A stretch of 64,000 bases of DNA from an uncultured Eubacteriales bacterium (GCA_902773665.1 CACYFF010000005.1:1-64000); one strand, 5' to 3'. Positions 1-12,997 are shown, counted from the stretch's first letter. Program-made: numbers and translations. Notes: generated by a model not told the origin, from the letters alone.

Positions 1-2408
<2,408 letters not shown>

Positions 2409-2615
2409 TAAGTGATCAGACCTGATGTGAGTAATGCATCAGGATTTTCATTGTTAAAGACTTAAGTCTTTATCTTTCTGGTTTTTCTCGGTATCAAATC
2501 GTATTTCTTTACCCTCAGTTGTTAAGACTCTTAGTGTTCTTAATTACTGATGTCGTCATAAAATTTGATATTTTTCGCATTGTTTAGTTTTCAAGGTACA
2601 TATCGGATTGCTCCG

Positions 2616-2691
2616 TGGTGGAGACTAGGAGGATCGAACTCCTGACCTCCTGCGTGCAAGGCAGGCGCTCTCCCAGCTGAGCTAAGTCCCC
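2616..2691 (-). tRNA. tRNA-Ala (anticodon TGC)
   Basis: The minus strand folds as a 76-nt cloverleaf beginning GGGGACTTAGCTCAGCTGGG and ending with an encoded CCA. The anticodon loop reads CTTGCAC, giving anticodon TGC (alanine). It sits in the 16S-23S spacer, a common place for tRNA-Ala in Firmicutes. The rest of the spacer (2409-2615 and 2692-2756) holds the processing leader with the motif CCTTGAAAAC and no other gene. No tRNA-Ile was found. Confidence 0.97.
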
Positions 2692-2756
2692 AGGATCGTT
2701 TACGCCTTTTGCGCATAAACCCTGAACAATCATAGTGCAGAGATTGAAGTCTCCTT

Positions 2757-4335
<1,579 letters not shown>

Positions 4336-4586
4336 TTATCTCAACTCTCTCGAGTTAAAATCAAGTTTGAGCTTTAAACTCATTTTGAACGTCTTGCGTT
4401 CTTTTTCGCTTTGCGAAATTATTGTTTTTTCGGAATTGTACGAGAATGTCATCTACCAGATTGCAGATTGTATTCTTTGTACTTCTTCTTTGAATTTTGG
4501 GAGATCAACTTAATGATCTCTTCGACTCAATTTCTACACTATGTTGTTTTCAAGGTTCGCGTTCCGTTTGACGCGGAACATTTAAG

Positions 4587-4694
4587 ATTATACGCATCTA
4601 CTTTTTAAAAGTTTTTCGAAGTTTTTTCAGGCGCTTTGCAGCTCCTTTGGCTGACGCGCAGGTGTTATTATACGCTTCTGAGGGGTATTGTCAA
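4587..4694 (-). promoter_or_regulatory. rRNA operon promoters and leader
   Basis: On the minus strand a near-consensus promoter has TTGACA at 4694-4689, a 16-bp spacer and TATAAT at 4672-4667. A second -10 box TATAAT lies at 4592-4587 with only a weak -35. Downstream, 4336-4586 is the AT-rich 16S leader with the motif CCTTGAAAAC near 4550, which also occurs in the 16S-23S spacer and is typical of processing stems. No gene is visible in 4336-4722. Confidence 0.85.
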
Positions 4695-4722
4695 CGGCTT
4701 TTTTGAAATTCTTTCAATTCAT

Positions 4723-4757
4723 TTAAAAACCCCACAAAACGCATCGGTTTTGTGGGG
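4723..4757 (-). terminator. Rho-independent terminator of nagB
   Basis: The minus strand has an 11-bp perfect stem CCCCACAAAAC / GTTTTGTGGGG (4757-4747 with 4740-4730) and a six-base loop, followed by TTTTT. It starts 20 bp after the nagB stop and separates that operon from the rRNA promoters. Confidence 0.93.
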
Positions 4758-4777
4758 TCAACACACAATTTCGGGAA

Positions 4778-5581
4778 CTACAGTCTCTCTTTTTTCTCGA
4801 TATCGAGGAAATATTTGTAGGTATCCACGGTGAGTTCGCCGCAGGCCGCTTCGTCGCAGGCGATGATCGCATCGTTGTGCATCTGGAGCGCGCTGCAGGT
4901 CCACTTGCTGGAGACGTTGCCTTCCACCGTAGCTGCCAGAGCCCGGGCCTTATTGTGGCCATTGATCAGAATGAGGACTTCCTTGCTGTCGGTAACGGTG
5001 CCTACGCCGACGGAAAGCGCCTGGGAGGGAACCGCCTCGGGATCGTTTCCGAAGAAGCGGGAGTTAACGATCCTGGTATCCGTGGTAAGGTCGCGTACGC
5101 CGGTGCGGGAGCAGAGGGAGGTAAACGGCTCGTTGAAGGCGATATGGCCGTCAACGCCGATGCCGCCCATGAAAAGATCGATGCCGCCGTAGCTGGCGAT
5201 CTTCGCCTCGTAGTTGGCACATTCCTTCTCGGGGTCATCCGTCATGCCGTTGAGGATATTGATGTTCTCCGGCTTCATGTCCACCAGGTGATCGAAGAAA
5301 TTGTCGTGCATAAAGTACCAATAGGACTGATCGTGTTCTCTGGGCAGACCAAGGTATTCATCCATATTAAAGGTCACGACGTTCGCAAAAGAGAGCTCGC
5401 CGGCCTGATTCTGTCTCGCGAGTTCCTTATATACGCCGATGGGGCTGGATCCGGTCGGCAGGCCGAGCACGAAGGGTCTGTCCTTCTCGGGGCCCGCGTT
5501 GTGAGCCTTGATCTTCGCAGCGATATGATCGGCTGCCCATTTGCACATCTTGTCGTAATTGTCCTGAATAACAACTCTCAT
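4778..5581 (-). CDS. nagB: Glucosamine-6-phosphate deaminase
   Basis: The 267-residue product is a full-length NagB of the sugar isomerase fold. It converts glucosamine-6-phosphate to fructose-6-phosphate and ammonia in the cytosol. The phosphate-binding LGLPTGSSPIGVY near residue 40, the NMDEYLGL motif with the catalytic Asp, and GIGVDGHIAFNEP with the ring-opening His are all present. The start has AAGGAG 8 bp upstream. It is the last gene of a minus-strand run that includes glmM, so amino-sugar breakdown and cell-wall precursor synthesis may be expressed together. A strong terminator follows. Confidence 0.95.
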   Translation of the reverse strand: MRVVIQDNYDKMCKWAADHIAAKIKAHNAGPEKDRPFVLGLPTGSSPIGVYKELARQNQAGELSFANVVTFNMDEYLGLPREHDQSYWYFMHDNFFDHLVDMKPENINILNGMTDDPEKECANYEAKIASYGGIDLFMGGIGVDGHIAFNEPFTSLCSRTGVRDLTTDTRIVNSRFFGNDPEAVPSQALSVGVGTVTDSKEVLILINGHNKARALAATVEGNVSSKWTCSALQMHNDAIIACDEAACGELTVDTYKYFLDIEKKERL

Positions 5582-5617
5582 CTCAAATCTCCTTCTATAA
5601 TAACTAGCAGCAATGAC

Positions 5618-6292
5618 TTAGTTCTTGGATACGATCTTGCCGGCACCTTTGTAGATGCTCTCCGCCGGTACGACGCCGCGCACGCTGGATGTCGGATAGA
5701 CGTTGGAATGACGGCCGATGACCGTGCCAGGGTTGAGCACGCTGTTGCAGCCGACCTCCACACAGTCGCCCAGCATGGCGCCGACCTTCTTGCGCTTCGT
5801 CTCGATCTGTTCCTCTTCCGCCTTGATGACGACCAACGTCTTGTCGCTCTTGACATTGCTCGTGATGGATCCGGCGCCCATGTGCGCCTTGTAGCCCAGG
5901 ATGGAATCTCCTACATAATTATAGTGAGGCGTCTGCACGTTATCGAACAGCACGACGTTCTTCAGTTCCACGGAATTCCCCACGACCGCGTTCTTGCCGA
6001 CGATGGCGGAACCGCGGATGAAAGCGCAGTGACGCACCTCGGCGCCGTGGTCGATGATGCAGGGACTGCCCAGATAGGCGCTCGGAAATACCGTCGCATC
6101 TTTCGCGACCCATACGCCTTCCGCGGGGTTTGCGTATTCTTCCGGGTCAAGCGTGGGACCCAGCGCCAGAATGAACTCCTTGATGCCGTCCAGGACCTCC
6201 CAGGGATAGTCTTTCCCTTCGAACAGGTCCGCGGCGATGGTATGCTCCAGATCGTACAGATCGGAGATCTTGGGGACTTTCTTGTCTGCCAT
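5618..6292 (-). CDS. Left-handed beta-helix transferase (GlmU C-terminal-like)
   Basis: This 224-residue protein has hexapeptide-type repeats across most of its length, as in the acetyltransferase half of GlmU and related sugar nucleotide enzymes (for example GSAIVGKNAVVGNSVELKNV). It has no N-terminal pyrophosphorylase domain. Such proteins acylate amino sugars or sugar nucleotides. Its position between nagB and glmM suggests an amino-sugar-phosphate substrate, which is inference. An upstream in-frame extension exists, but AGGAG at 6305-6301 is 8 nt before the ATG at 6292 (MADKK) and only 2 nt before the previous ATG, so I chose 6292. The frame starts just after the glmM stop. Confidence 0.8.
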   Translation of the reverse strand: MADKKVPKISDLYDLEHTIAADLFEGKDYPWEVLDGIKEFILALGPTLDPEEYANPAEGVWVAKDATVFPSAYLGSPCIIDHGAEVRHCAFIRGSAIVGKNAVVGNSVELKNVVLFDNVQTPHYNYVGDSILGYKAHMGAGSITSNVKSDKTLVVIKAEEEQIETKRKKVGAMLGDCVEVGCNSVLNPGTVIGRHSNVYPTSSVRGVVPAESIYKGAGKIVSKN

Positions 6293-6303
6293 ATCCATTT
6301 CTC

Positions 6304-7713
6304 CTATTTCGCCCTTACTTTTACGAGTTTGCCGCACTCCTTCATGGCGGCGATCATGTTGTCGACGCTCTTTTCCGCCTCTTCCGTCGTAGCGGCTTCT
6401 GCCATGACCCGCAGAACGGGCTCGGTGCCGCTCTTTCTGAGGAGCACGCGGCCGGTCTTGCCCAGGCGAGCCGTTTCGGCCTCTACGGAGGCTTTGACCG
6501 CAGGATCTGCCAGCGTCTCGTCCTTGTCGGTGACTTCCACGTTCTTCAGGACCTGCGGCATCATCTTGACGCCCTTATGCAGCTCGGACAGGGTCATCTT
6601 CTGCTCCATCATGCACTGCATCACCTTGATGGCCGTGATCATGCCGTCGCCGGTGGTGGCGTACTTGCGGAAGATGATGTGGCCGGACTGCTCTCCTCCG
6701 ATCAGATGATCGTTGGCGACCATGTTCTCGTAGACGTACTTATCGCCTACAGCGGTCTGCTCGTAACCGATCCCCAGTTCGTCCAGCGCTTTGTACAGGC
6801 CGAAGTTGGACATGACGGTCGTAACGACCTTCGTGTCGCCCAGGGAGCCTTTTTCCTTCATATATTTAGCGCACATGTACATGATCTCGTCGCCATTCAC
6901 GACATCGCCGTTTTCGTCCACGGCGAGGCATCTGTCGGCGTCACCGTCGAATGCGAAGCCGCAGTCCAGACGGTTCTCCTTCACGAGCTTCTGCAACCCT
7001 TCGATGTGGGTGGAGCCGCAGCCCATGTTGATATTCGTGCCGTCGGGTCTGTCGTTGATGACGAAAGTCTTGGCACCCAGCGCGTCGAACACGCTGCGGG
7101 CGATCTGCCATGTGCTGCCGTTGGAGCAATCCAATCCGATCCACTTGCCTTTATAGGACGTGGTGGCAAGGGAGATGAGATAGCCGATGTAGCGGTTGCG
7201 GCCGGCGGAATAGTCGATCACCTGGCCGATATCGCTGCCGGTGGCAAGGGGCACGTCCCAGGTCTCGCCTTCGAACCCTTCGGGCTTATATACGCCGTCC
7301 AGATAGGCTTCCACGTCTGCGATAACGTCGTCCGGCATCTTTTCGCCGTTCTCGTTGATGAGCTTGATGCCATTGTCGTGGAACGGATTGTGGCTGGCGG
7401 AGATCATGATGCCGCAGTCGAAATCTCCCGTTCTCGTAACGTAGGCAACGCTGGGCGTCGATGTTACGTGCAGCATATATACGTCTGCGCCGGAGGCTGC
7501 GAGGCCCGCGGACAGCGCGTCTTCGAACATATAGCTGGAAAGCCGGGTATCCTTGCCGAGGACGATGTTCGCTTTATAGCCTTCGGCATGTTTCATCTTC
7601 GGGTCTTTCGCGTAGTACCACCCCAGGAAAAGTCCGATCTTGAAGGCATGGATCGCTGTAAGATCTACGTTGGCGTTTCCTCTGAATCCATCTGTTCCAA
7701 AATACTTTCCCAT
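6304..7713 (-). CDS. glmM: Phosphoglucosamine mutase
   Basis: The 469-residue protein interconverts glucosamine-6-phosphate and glucosamine-1-phosphate, the step feeding UDP-GlcNAc and peptidoglycan. It has the N-terminal GKYFGTDGFRG signature, the phosphoserine loop ISASHNP (Ser about 107), the metal loop DGDADR, the sugar loop GEQSGH and the phosphate-binding RKSGTEP near the C-terminus. All four domains are complete. The start has AAAGGA 9-10 bp upstream. It follows cdaR by about 20 bp, the conserved cdaA-cdaR-glmM order of Firmicutes, where CdaA and GlmM are known to interact. Confidence 0.96.
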   Translation of the reverse strand: MGKYFGTDGFRGNANVDLTAIHAFKIGLFLGWYYAKDPKMKHAEGYKANIVLGKDTRLSSYMFEDALSAGLAASGADVYMLHVTSTPSVAYVTRTGDFDCGIMISASHNPFHDNGIKLINENGEKMPDDVIADVEAYLDGVYKPEGFEGETWDVPLATGSDIGQVIDYSAGRNRYIGYLISLATTSYKGKWIGLDCSNGSTWQIARSVFDALGAKTFVINDRPDGTNINMGCGSTHIEGLQKLVKENRLDCGFAFDGDADRCLAVDENGDVVNGDEIMYMCAKYMKEKGSLGDTKVVTTVMSNFGLYKALDELGIGYEQTAVGDKYVYENMVANDHLIGGEQSGHIIFRKYATTGDGMITAIKVMQCMMEQKMTLSELHKGVKMMPQVLKNVEVTDKDETLADPAVKASVEAETARLGKTGRVLLRKSGTEPVLRVMAEAATTEEAEKSVDNMIAAMKECGKLVKVRAK

Positions 7714-7734
7714 AGTCTGTTTCCTTTCTGAACT

Positions 7735-8961
7735 CTATTCTTCCTTTTCCGGCGTGATCGCCTCCACGAGAACGTGGAGCGCAGCCGGTTCTATGACCAC
7801 TTCCAGGGCGTCTCCGACCGTCGTGCCGGAAACGATGGGCAGATCGTATTCGCCCGCCTCTTCGATCGCGGACAGATCCACGTAATAGGAGAACATATCC
7901 GCCGTAAGGTTCGCGATCGTTTCCACGGGACCTTTGACGGTGACCTGCATGGTAAACGGTTCTCCCTCGGCAGCCGCCGTAAAGCCTTCCGGCAGGTATT
8001 CCAGAACGATCGAATCGCTGTCCGCCTCCATCTGCATGCTGGCCTGATCCGACAGCGTAAAGCTGGCCGTCATGTCGCCGTTGTTCGAAGCGAGCGAGAT
8101 GCCGTCCGGCAAAATGGGGACGACCGGCAGTTCCGTATTCGTCGTTATATCCGTGATATCCAGCGGCTGGGCGTCGACATAGTTGACCTTCGCCAGATCG
8201 AGCAGCGTTCCCTTGATGCTTACCGTAGAGGGAATGCTGGAACTGAGCAGTTCCAGGCCGTAGCCGGGAGCGCCGTCCACCCGCGTATAAAGGGGCACGC
8301 TCTTGACGGTATAGAGCGTGGAGGACATCGAAACGAACGGACTCTCCAGTTTTACCGCCTTTACGACGTTTCCTTCCACATCCATCGGGGTAAGCGCATA
8401 TTGCTGCTCCGTCGCCTCATCCACCGACAGTCCGCCGGCATCCACGTGCACAGTGAGGTGATCCACCATATCCACGAGGCTCTTGGCGCCGGAGACCAGG
8501 ATCTGCTCCTGGCTGAGGTCCAGTACGGTGAACTCCGTGTCGGAGGGGACATTCGCCACATCCAGCACCACAGGCTTCGCCACGCTCACCAGGTTGTCCA
8601 CGTACACCTGGATCTTCTCGGTGCGGATGCTCTCCACGGTCGTGTTGCTGGGGGAGGTGACCCGCACAGTAATATAATTCTGGCCCGGCGTAAGGCCGCT
8701 GAGGTCGGCAGTAGCGCTCAGGTCTGAGGGTCCCAGGATGAGATCCTTGCGCTTGCCCGACAGATCCACGTCCACCGTATACTTGCCGTCCCCGGCGATG
8801 GCCAGTTTCGAATCATCCAGATATTCCTGATTGAGCAGGGTCACCGGCACCTGCCGCACCGTTACCGTCGTCGGAGGATTGACCACGCTGATGACGTAGA
8901 CCCACAGGACGATCGCCAAAACGATGGCAGCGACCCGGTTGATGATCTCATCTCTATTCAT
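7735..8961 (-). CDS. cdaR: CdaA regulatory protein with YbbR domains
   Basis: The 408-residue protein has one N-terminal membrane helix (about residues 10-27) and then several repeated YbbR-like beta domains predicted to lie outside the membrane. CdaR proteins bind and modulate the diadenylate cyclase CdaA. The ATG overlaps the last 8 bp of cdaA, which implies translational coupling, and AGGAG lies in the end of cdaA. The short acidic C-terminal tail (TPEKEE) looks natural. Sequence in this family diverges quickly, so the call rests on the domain pattern and gene order. Confidence 0.87.
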   Translation of the reverse strand: MNRDEIINRVAAIVLAIVLWVYVISVVNPPTTVTVRQVPVTLLNQEYLDDSKLAIAGDGKYTVDVDLSGKRKDLILGPSDLSATADLSGLTPGQNYITVRVTSPSNTTVESIRTEKIQVYVDNLVSVAKPVVLDVANVPSDTEFTVLDLSQEQILVSGAKSLVDMVDHLTVHVDAGGLSVDEATEQQYALTPMDVEGNVVKAVKLESPFVSMSSTLYTVKSVPLYTRVDGAPGYGLELLSSSIPSTVSIKGTLLDLAKVNYVDAQPLDITDITTNTELPVVPILPDGISLASNNGDMTASFTLSDQASMQMEADSDSIVLEYLPEGFTAAAEGEPFTMQVTVKGPVETIANLTADMFSYYVDLSAIEEAGEYDLPIVSGTTVGDALEVVIEPAALHVLVEAITPEKEE

Positions 8962-9796
8962 CGCTGCCTCCTTTCCGGAAGATGCTGAAGCCTGCCCGCG
9001 GCACCGCGGTGATGTCCGGCTTCTTGCTGATATACAGATTGAGCAGCGCCTTCTCCACGGCTTTCAGATCCAGGAAGCGTGACAGATTGCCATCCTTCGC
9101 CATGGAGATGATGCCGGTCTCTTCGGAGACGATGAGCACCAGCGCGTCGGACACTTCCGTCATGCCGATGCCTGCCCTGTGGCGCGTGCCCAGATCCTTG
9201 CTGAGGTTCGGGTTTTCCGTAAGCGGAAGCACGCAGCCTGCCGCCAGGATGCGGTTGCCGCGCAGGATAACAGCGCCGTCATGGAGGGGCGATCCCTTAT
9301 AGAAGATGTTCTCGATCAGCGGCTCCGTCAGCTGTGCGTCCAGCATGGTGCCGGTATCCGCCACGTCCTGCAGCGCCGTTTCGTGCTCCACGACGATGAG
9401 CGCGCCTTCTTTGCGGGCGGCAAAGTAATCGATGGCGCGGAGCAGGATGTCGATATTCGCGTTGTACTTTTCTTTTTCGAGAGAGAACCCGCGGGTCGTA
9501 AACCGGCCGCGTCCGAGGAATTCCAGGGCACGGCGAAGCTCCGGCTGGAACACGACCACCAGCGCGATAAGTCCGACGCTGAGCAGGTTCTTGAGCAGCC
9601 AGTTGAGCGTATAGAGATTTGCGACGTCGGAGAGCAGATACACGCCCAGCACGATGGCGAGGCCGTACACCAGCTGCGCCGCCCGCGTGGAACGGACGTA
9701 GCGGATGACGTAATAGGCGATGACCGCCACGATGAGTACGTCGATCACATCGGAAAATTCCAAGACCGATATGATGCTCATTATCCTATCCTGCAT
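8954..9796 (-). CDS. cdaA: Membrane diadenylate cyclase CdaA
   Basis: This enzyme makes c-di-AMP from two ATP. The 280-residue form has three N-terminal membrane helices (to about residue 90) and a DAC domain with the motifs HDGAVILRGNRI and GTRHRAGIG, which bind ATP and catalyse the reaction. I start at MQDRIM (9796) because GGGGG sits 4 nt upstream; a longer frame from 9814 lacks a ribosome binding site. It heads the cdaA-cdaR-glmM operon. A structured leader of about 180 nt lies between its promoter and start, suggesting RNA-level control. Confidence 0.94.
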   Translation of the reverse strand: MQDRIMSIISVLEFSDVIDVLIVAVIAYYVIRYVRSTRAAQLVYGLAIVLGVYLLSDVANLYTLNWLLKNLLSVGLIALVVVFQPELRRALEFLGRGRFTTRGFSLEKEKYNANIDILLRAIDYFAARKEGALIVVEHETALQDVADTGTMLDAQLTEPLIENIFYKGSPLHDGAVILRGNRILAAGCVLPLTENPNLSKDLGTRHRAGIGMTEVSDALVLIVSEETGIISMAKDGNLSRFLDLKAVEKALLNLYISKKPDITAVPRAGFSIFRKGGSDE

Positions 9797-9821
9797 GATT
9801 CCCCCTTTTTCCAACCAGATT

Positions 9822-10002
9822 CAGAAAAGCATCTCCGGCTGACCCGGTCTTTGACCCCACACTTGCCTTTACCGGGATTTTCCCGAGGACTTACTTCTAA
9901 GCTATGCCATGATCACCGCAGATCTTTGCTGACGGCTTACGTGGATCCCTTTGCCCATAGCTGGCCTGGACTTGCAACCGCAGACCCGGGAACACTTTTC
10001 TG
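9822..10002 (-). ncRNA. Highly structured leader RNA upstream of cdaA, class not recognised
   Basis: The RNA predicted to start near 10002 opens with CAGAAAAG, which pairs exactly with CTTTTCTG at its far end (9829-9822). The stem continues through UGUUCCCGG / CCGGAGAUG to about 17 pairs with one mismatch. Inside are further helices: AGCTATG with CATAGCT, CCGTCAG with CTGCGG, CGGGA-AAA-TCCCG and GGTC-AAA-GACC. The paired 5' end coincides with the expected transcription start, and the ribosome binding site follows directly. This organisation fits a riboswitch or cis-acting RNA. I compared it from memory with the ydaO c-di-AMP, glmS, cobalamin, c-di-GMP and 6S patterns and could not match it. 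Confidence 0.5.
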
Positions 10003-10009
10003 ACTTTAT

Positions 10010-10040
10010 ATTATACCATATGTAGCGGTCTGATGTGCAA
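10010..10040 (-). promoter_or_regulatory. Promoter of the cdaA operon
   Basis: On the minus strand: TTGCAC at 10040-10035, a 19-bp spacer, and an extended -10 TGGTATAAT ending at 10010. It abuts the comF stop codon, so cdaA has its own start of transcription. Confidence 0.7.
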
Positions 10041-10042
10041 TT

Positions 10043-10774
10043 TTATGGTTCCGCTGCACCATTTTCTTCCACTTTTTTATAGCCGCTGCTGGCGCCGAAC
10101 ACGAGCAGCACCACCTTTGCCGCCCCCGCAGCCTTCAGGGCCCTTGCGCAGGCGTCTGCTGTGCTGCCTGTCGTCGTAACGTCGTCCACCAGGCACACCT
10201 TTTTCCCCGGCACCAGCGAGGCAAACCGGGAGGAAACGGCGAAGCTGTCCTCGAGCATGCTGCGCCGGGTGCGGCCGTCCGCCATGCGCATGGAAGCCGT
10301 GGCGCGGGTCTTCTCCAACAGACCCTTCTGATACGGTAGTTTAAGGCGCTTTGCGACCGCTTCCGCCAGCAATTCCGACTGGTTGTAGCCGCGCTTCTGC
10401 ATCTTGCTCCTATGGGATGGCACAGCGGCAAACAGATCGGGCATGTCCCATTCGAGCTGCACCCGTTCGGCCAGCATCTGTCCGACATTCTCCGCCATAT
10501 AGCTCTGTCCGCCGTTCTTTAAGCCGTTCATGATCTTGCGGGCATACGAACCGTAGCGCACGCAGGGCCAGACATCGTCGAAAGCAAACTCGTCCATATA
10601 GGAGCGGAACGGGTTTTCGAACACCCAGGGCAGCTTTTCGCTGCAGCGAAAGCACAGACCGCTCCTGCTGTCCGGATCCGTTACGTCGCCGCAGCAGATG
10701 CAGTAAATATTTTCGGGAAAGACCGCAGCGAGCGCAGCCTTTCCCGAGTCCTTTAAAAAGTTATTCCAATCCAT
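10043..10774 (-). CDS. comF: ComF-family phosphoribosyltransferase-like protein
   Basis: The 243-residue protein has an N-terminal zinc-ribbon-like CxxC pair (YCICCGD and GLCFRC) and a C-terminal type I phosphoribosyltransferase fold with the PRPP loop VCLVDDVTTTGST. ComF proteins act in DNA uptake or related DNA metabolism in Firmicutes; the exact substrate is unknown. I use the ATG at 10774; a TTG two codons earlier is possible. The start overlaps the end of recD2 by 14 bp, so the two are translationally coupled. Confidence 0.87.
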   Translation of the reverse strand: MDWNNFLKDSGKAALAAVFPENIYCICCGDVTDPDSRSGLCFRCSEKLPWVFENPFRSYMDEFAFDDVWPCVRYGSYARKIMNGLKNGGQSYMAENVGQMLAERVQLEWDMPDLFAAVPSHRSKMQKRGYNQSELLAEAVAKRLKLPYQKGLLEKTRATASMRMADGRTRRSMLEDSFAVSSRFASLVPGKKVCLVDDVTTTGSTADACARALKAAGAAKVVLLVFGASSGYKKVEENGAAEP

Positions 10775-12989
10775 CCGCAAATCCCCACAGATTTACGAGC
10801 CTCGCCTTCAGGCCGGAATGGCGCACCGCGATGGCGTTGTTGTCCACCATGGCGTTCACCGCCTGGGGCAGGCCGACCAGGACGGCGCCCTTCTTTGCGC
10901 GGGTCACCGCCGTATAGAGCAGGTTGCGGGTCGCCAGCATGGGCGCAAACCGCGCCGCCGGCATGACCACCACAGGGAACTCCGAGCCCTGACTCTTGTG
11001 CACCGTCATGGCGAACGCCGTCTCGATCTCGTCCAGGTTAGAGAAATCGTAGGTCGCCAGGCGGTATCCGTCGAACACGACGCTCACGGTGCCCATGTCG
11101 TTATCCACCGTGCGGATGACCCCCAGATCGCCGTTGAACACGCCGCTGCCCTCGGTAAAATCGCGCAGATCCTTCCAGGTAAGCAGGTAGTCGTTCTTGT
11201 TCTGCATCACCTTGTCGCCCTCCCGGTAGATGCGCTCGCCGAACTGCTTTTCGTGTTTGCCCGGACCGGGCGGATTGAGCACGGACTGCAGCAGCTTGTT
11301 GAGCTCCACGCTGCCCAGCATGCCCTTTTTCGTGGGCGTAAGCACCTGGATGTCCGCCTGGGGATCGCAGTCTTTATAGTAAGCGGGGAGCCGCGTCGTA
11401 AGCAGGTCGCGGATCGTGTCGCGGATCTCCGGTTCGCGGTAGCGCTCCAGGAAGAAGAAATCCTTCCCCTTTTCGTTGTAGCTGGGATATTCGCCCCGGT
11501 TGATCCGGTGCGCGTTTACGACGATGAGGCTCTCCGCAGCCTGGCGGAAAATGTCCTTCAGGCGCACGGCCTCCACCGTCTCGGAGGCTAAGATGTCGCG
11601 CAGCACGTTGCCTGCGCCGACGCTGGGAAGCTGGTCGGCGTCACCCACGAGGATGAGCCGCGTGCCAGGCTTTACCGCTGCCAGAAGTCCCTCCATCAGC
11701 AGGATATCCACCATGGACATCTCATCGATGATGATGCAGTCGTAATCCAGCGGGTCTTCCTCCGTCTTGCCGAAACGCATCTCGTCGCCCTCTTCGGAAT
11801 AGTAATACTCCAGCAGGCGGTGGATGGTACTGGCCTCTTCGCCGGTGGTCTCCGTCATGCGCTTGGCAGCCCGCCCCGTAGGCGCCGCCAGCGCCGTTTT
11901 TACGCCGGACGCGTTTAAGATCTTTAAGATCGTGTTGATGATGGTCGTTTTGCCCGTGCCGGGGCCGCCGGTGATGACAGACACGCCGTTTTGCAGCGAC
12001 GTGAGCACGGCAGCCTTCTGCAGCGGAGACAGTTCGATGCCGCTTTCCTTTTCGCCGGCGCGAATGAGTTTCTCCGCGTCAGCGGTGACGTGGGACAGCG
12101 GCGTATTGCACAGCAGAAAGAGCTTCGCCGCCACTTTCTGCTCCGCCCGCCGGAAACGCCAGAGCTGCAGGATCTCTTCGCCGTCCAGCACTTCCGCGAA
12201 CACGCGGCCGCCGATCGCCAGTTCCACCATGGCTTCTTCGACTTTTTCGCGGGAGACGTCCAGGAATTCCGCACAGCGCTCGATAAATTCGCGCTTCGGC
12301 GCATAGGTATCCCCTTCCGCCGCCAGGTTTTCCATGCAGAACAGGAAGCCCGCCCGGATCCGGAACGGACTCTCCCGGTCGAAGCCCAGCGTCTCCGCGA
12401 TCTTGTCCGCTTTGCGAAAACCTATGCCCCAAACATCGGCGATCAGCTGATAGGGATTCTCCCGCACGATGTCTGCGGCCGCTGCGCCGTAGACTTTGTA
12501 GAGTTTTAAGCAGGCGGCGGGAGAGATGTCCAGCGCCGACAGCGCCATGACGGTATTCGCGTATTCCTTGTGTTCCGCGTAGCTCTCCGCGATGGTCTTC
12601 GCCTTCACCTTGCCGATGCCGGACACCTCCAGCAGCCGGTCCGGATCTTCTCCGATGATCTTCAACGCTTCGTCGCCGAATTTTTTTACGATGGCAGCTG
12701 CCGTGGATGGGCCGACGCCTTTTATGATGCCGCTGGACAAAAACGACAGAATACCGTCGGACGTCGCGGGCTCCGGCTCCTCGAAGGAGGTAAAGGCGAA
12801 CTGCTCGCCGTAGCGGGGATGGACCTTCCATTCTCCCGTAAGCGTATAGCGTCTGCCTTTCGCGGGCCGCGGCAGGTAACCGACGGCATAGAACTGTTCG
12901 GTGTCCGTCTCGAACACCGCTATGGTATAGAAATTCTCTTCGTTATGAAAGATCAGTTCGGCGATGCGGCCTTCCTTGACTTCCTTCAT
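10761..12989 (-). CDS. recD2: RecD2-type DNA helicase (SF1B)
   Basis: The 742-residue protein has the long N-terminal region of RecD2 with helix-hairpin-helix repeats (about residues 80-200: GVGPSTAAAIV, VSGIGKVKAKTI), then the helicase core with Walker A GGPGTGKTTI, Walker B IIDEMSMVD, GDADQLPSVGAGN, and the C-terminal UvrD-like motif VHKSQGSEFPVV. RecD2 is a 5'-3' helicase acting alone in DNA repair in organisms using AddAB rather than RecBCD. It follows yhaM by 8 bp and overlaps comF. Confidence 0.95.
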   Translation of the reverse strand: MKEVKEGRIAELIFHNEENFYTIAVFETDTEQFYAVGYLPRPAKGRRYTLTGEWKVHPRYGEQFAFTSFEEPEPATSDGILSFLSSGIIKGVGPSTAAAIVKKFGDEALKIIGEDPDRLLEVSGIGKVKAKTIAESYAEHKEYANTVMALSALDISPAACLKLYKVYGAAAADIVRENPYQLIADVWGIGFRKADKIAETLGFDRESPFRIRAGFLFCMENLAAEGDTYAPKREFIERCAEFLDVSREKVEEAMVELAIGGRVFAEVLDGEEILQLWRFRRAEQKVAAKLFLLCNTPLSHVTADAEKLIRAGEKESGIELSPLQKAAVLTSLQNGVSVITGGPGTGKTTIINTILKILNASGVKTALAAPTGRAAKRMTETTGEEASTIHRLLEYYYSEEGDEMRFGKTEEDPLDYDCIIIDEMSMVDILLMEGLLAAVKPGTRLILVGDADQLPSVGAGNVLRDILASETVEAVRLKDIFRQAAESLIVVNAHRINRGEYPSYNEKGKDFFFLERYREPEIRDTIRDLLTTRLPAYYKDCDPQADIQVLTPTKKGMLGSVELNKLLQSVLNPPGPGKHEKQFGERIYREGDKVMQNKNDYLLTWKDLRDFTEGSGVFNGDLGVIRTVDNDMGTVSVVFDGYRLATYDFSNLDEIETAFAMTVHKSQGSEFPVVVMPAARFAPMLATRNLLYTAVTRAKKGAVLVGLPQAVNAMVDNNAIAVRHSGLKARLVNLWGFADGLE

Positions 12990-12997
12990 CGCTTTTC

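Noticed and set aside
4877-6709. 610-codon plus-strand open frame across nagB and glmM
   Set aside because: It is antisense to well-supported genes and low in ordinary protein features; GC-rich genes often give such mirror frames.
9822-10002. ydaO-type c-di-AMP riboswitch before cdaA
   Set aside because: I could not find the conserved ydaO core segments; only its position would fit, so it is reported as unclassified.
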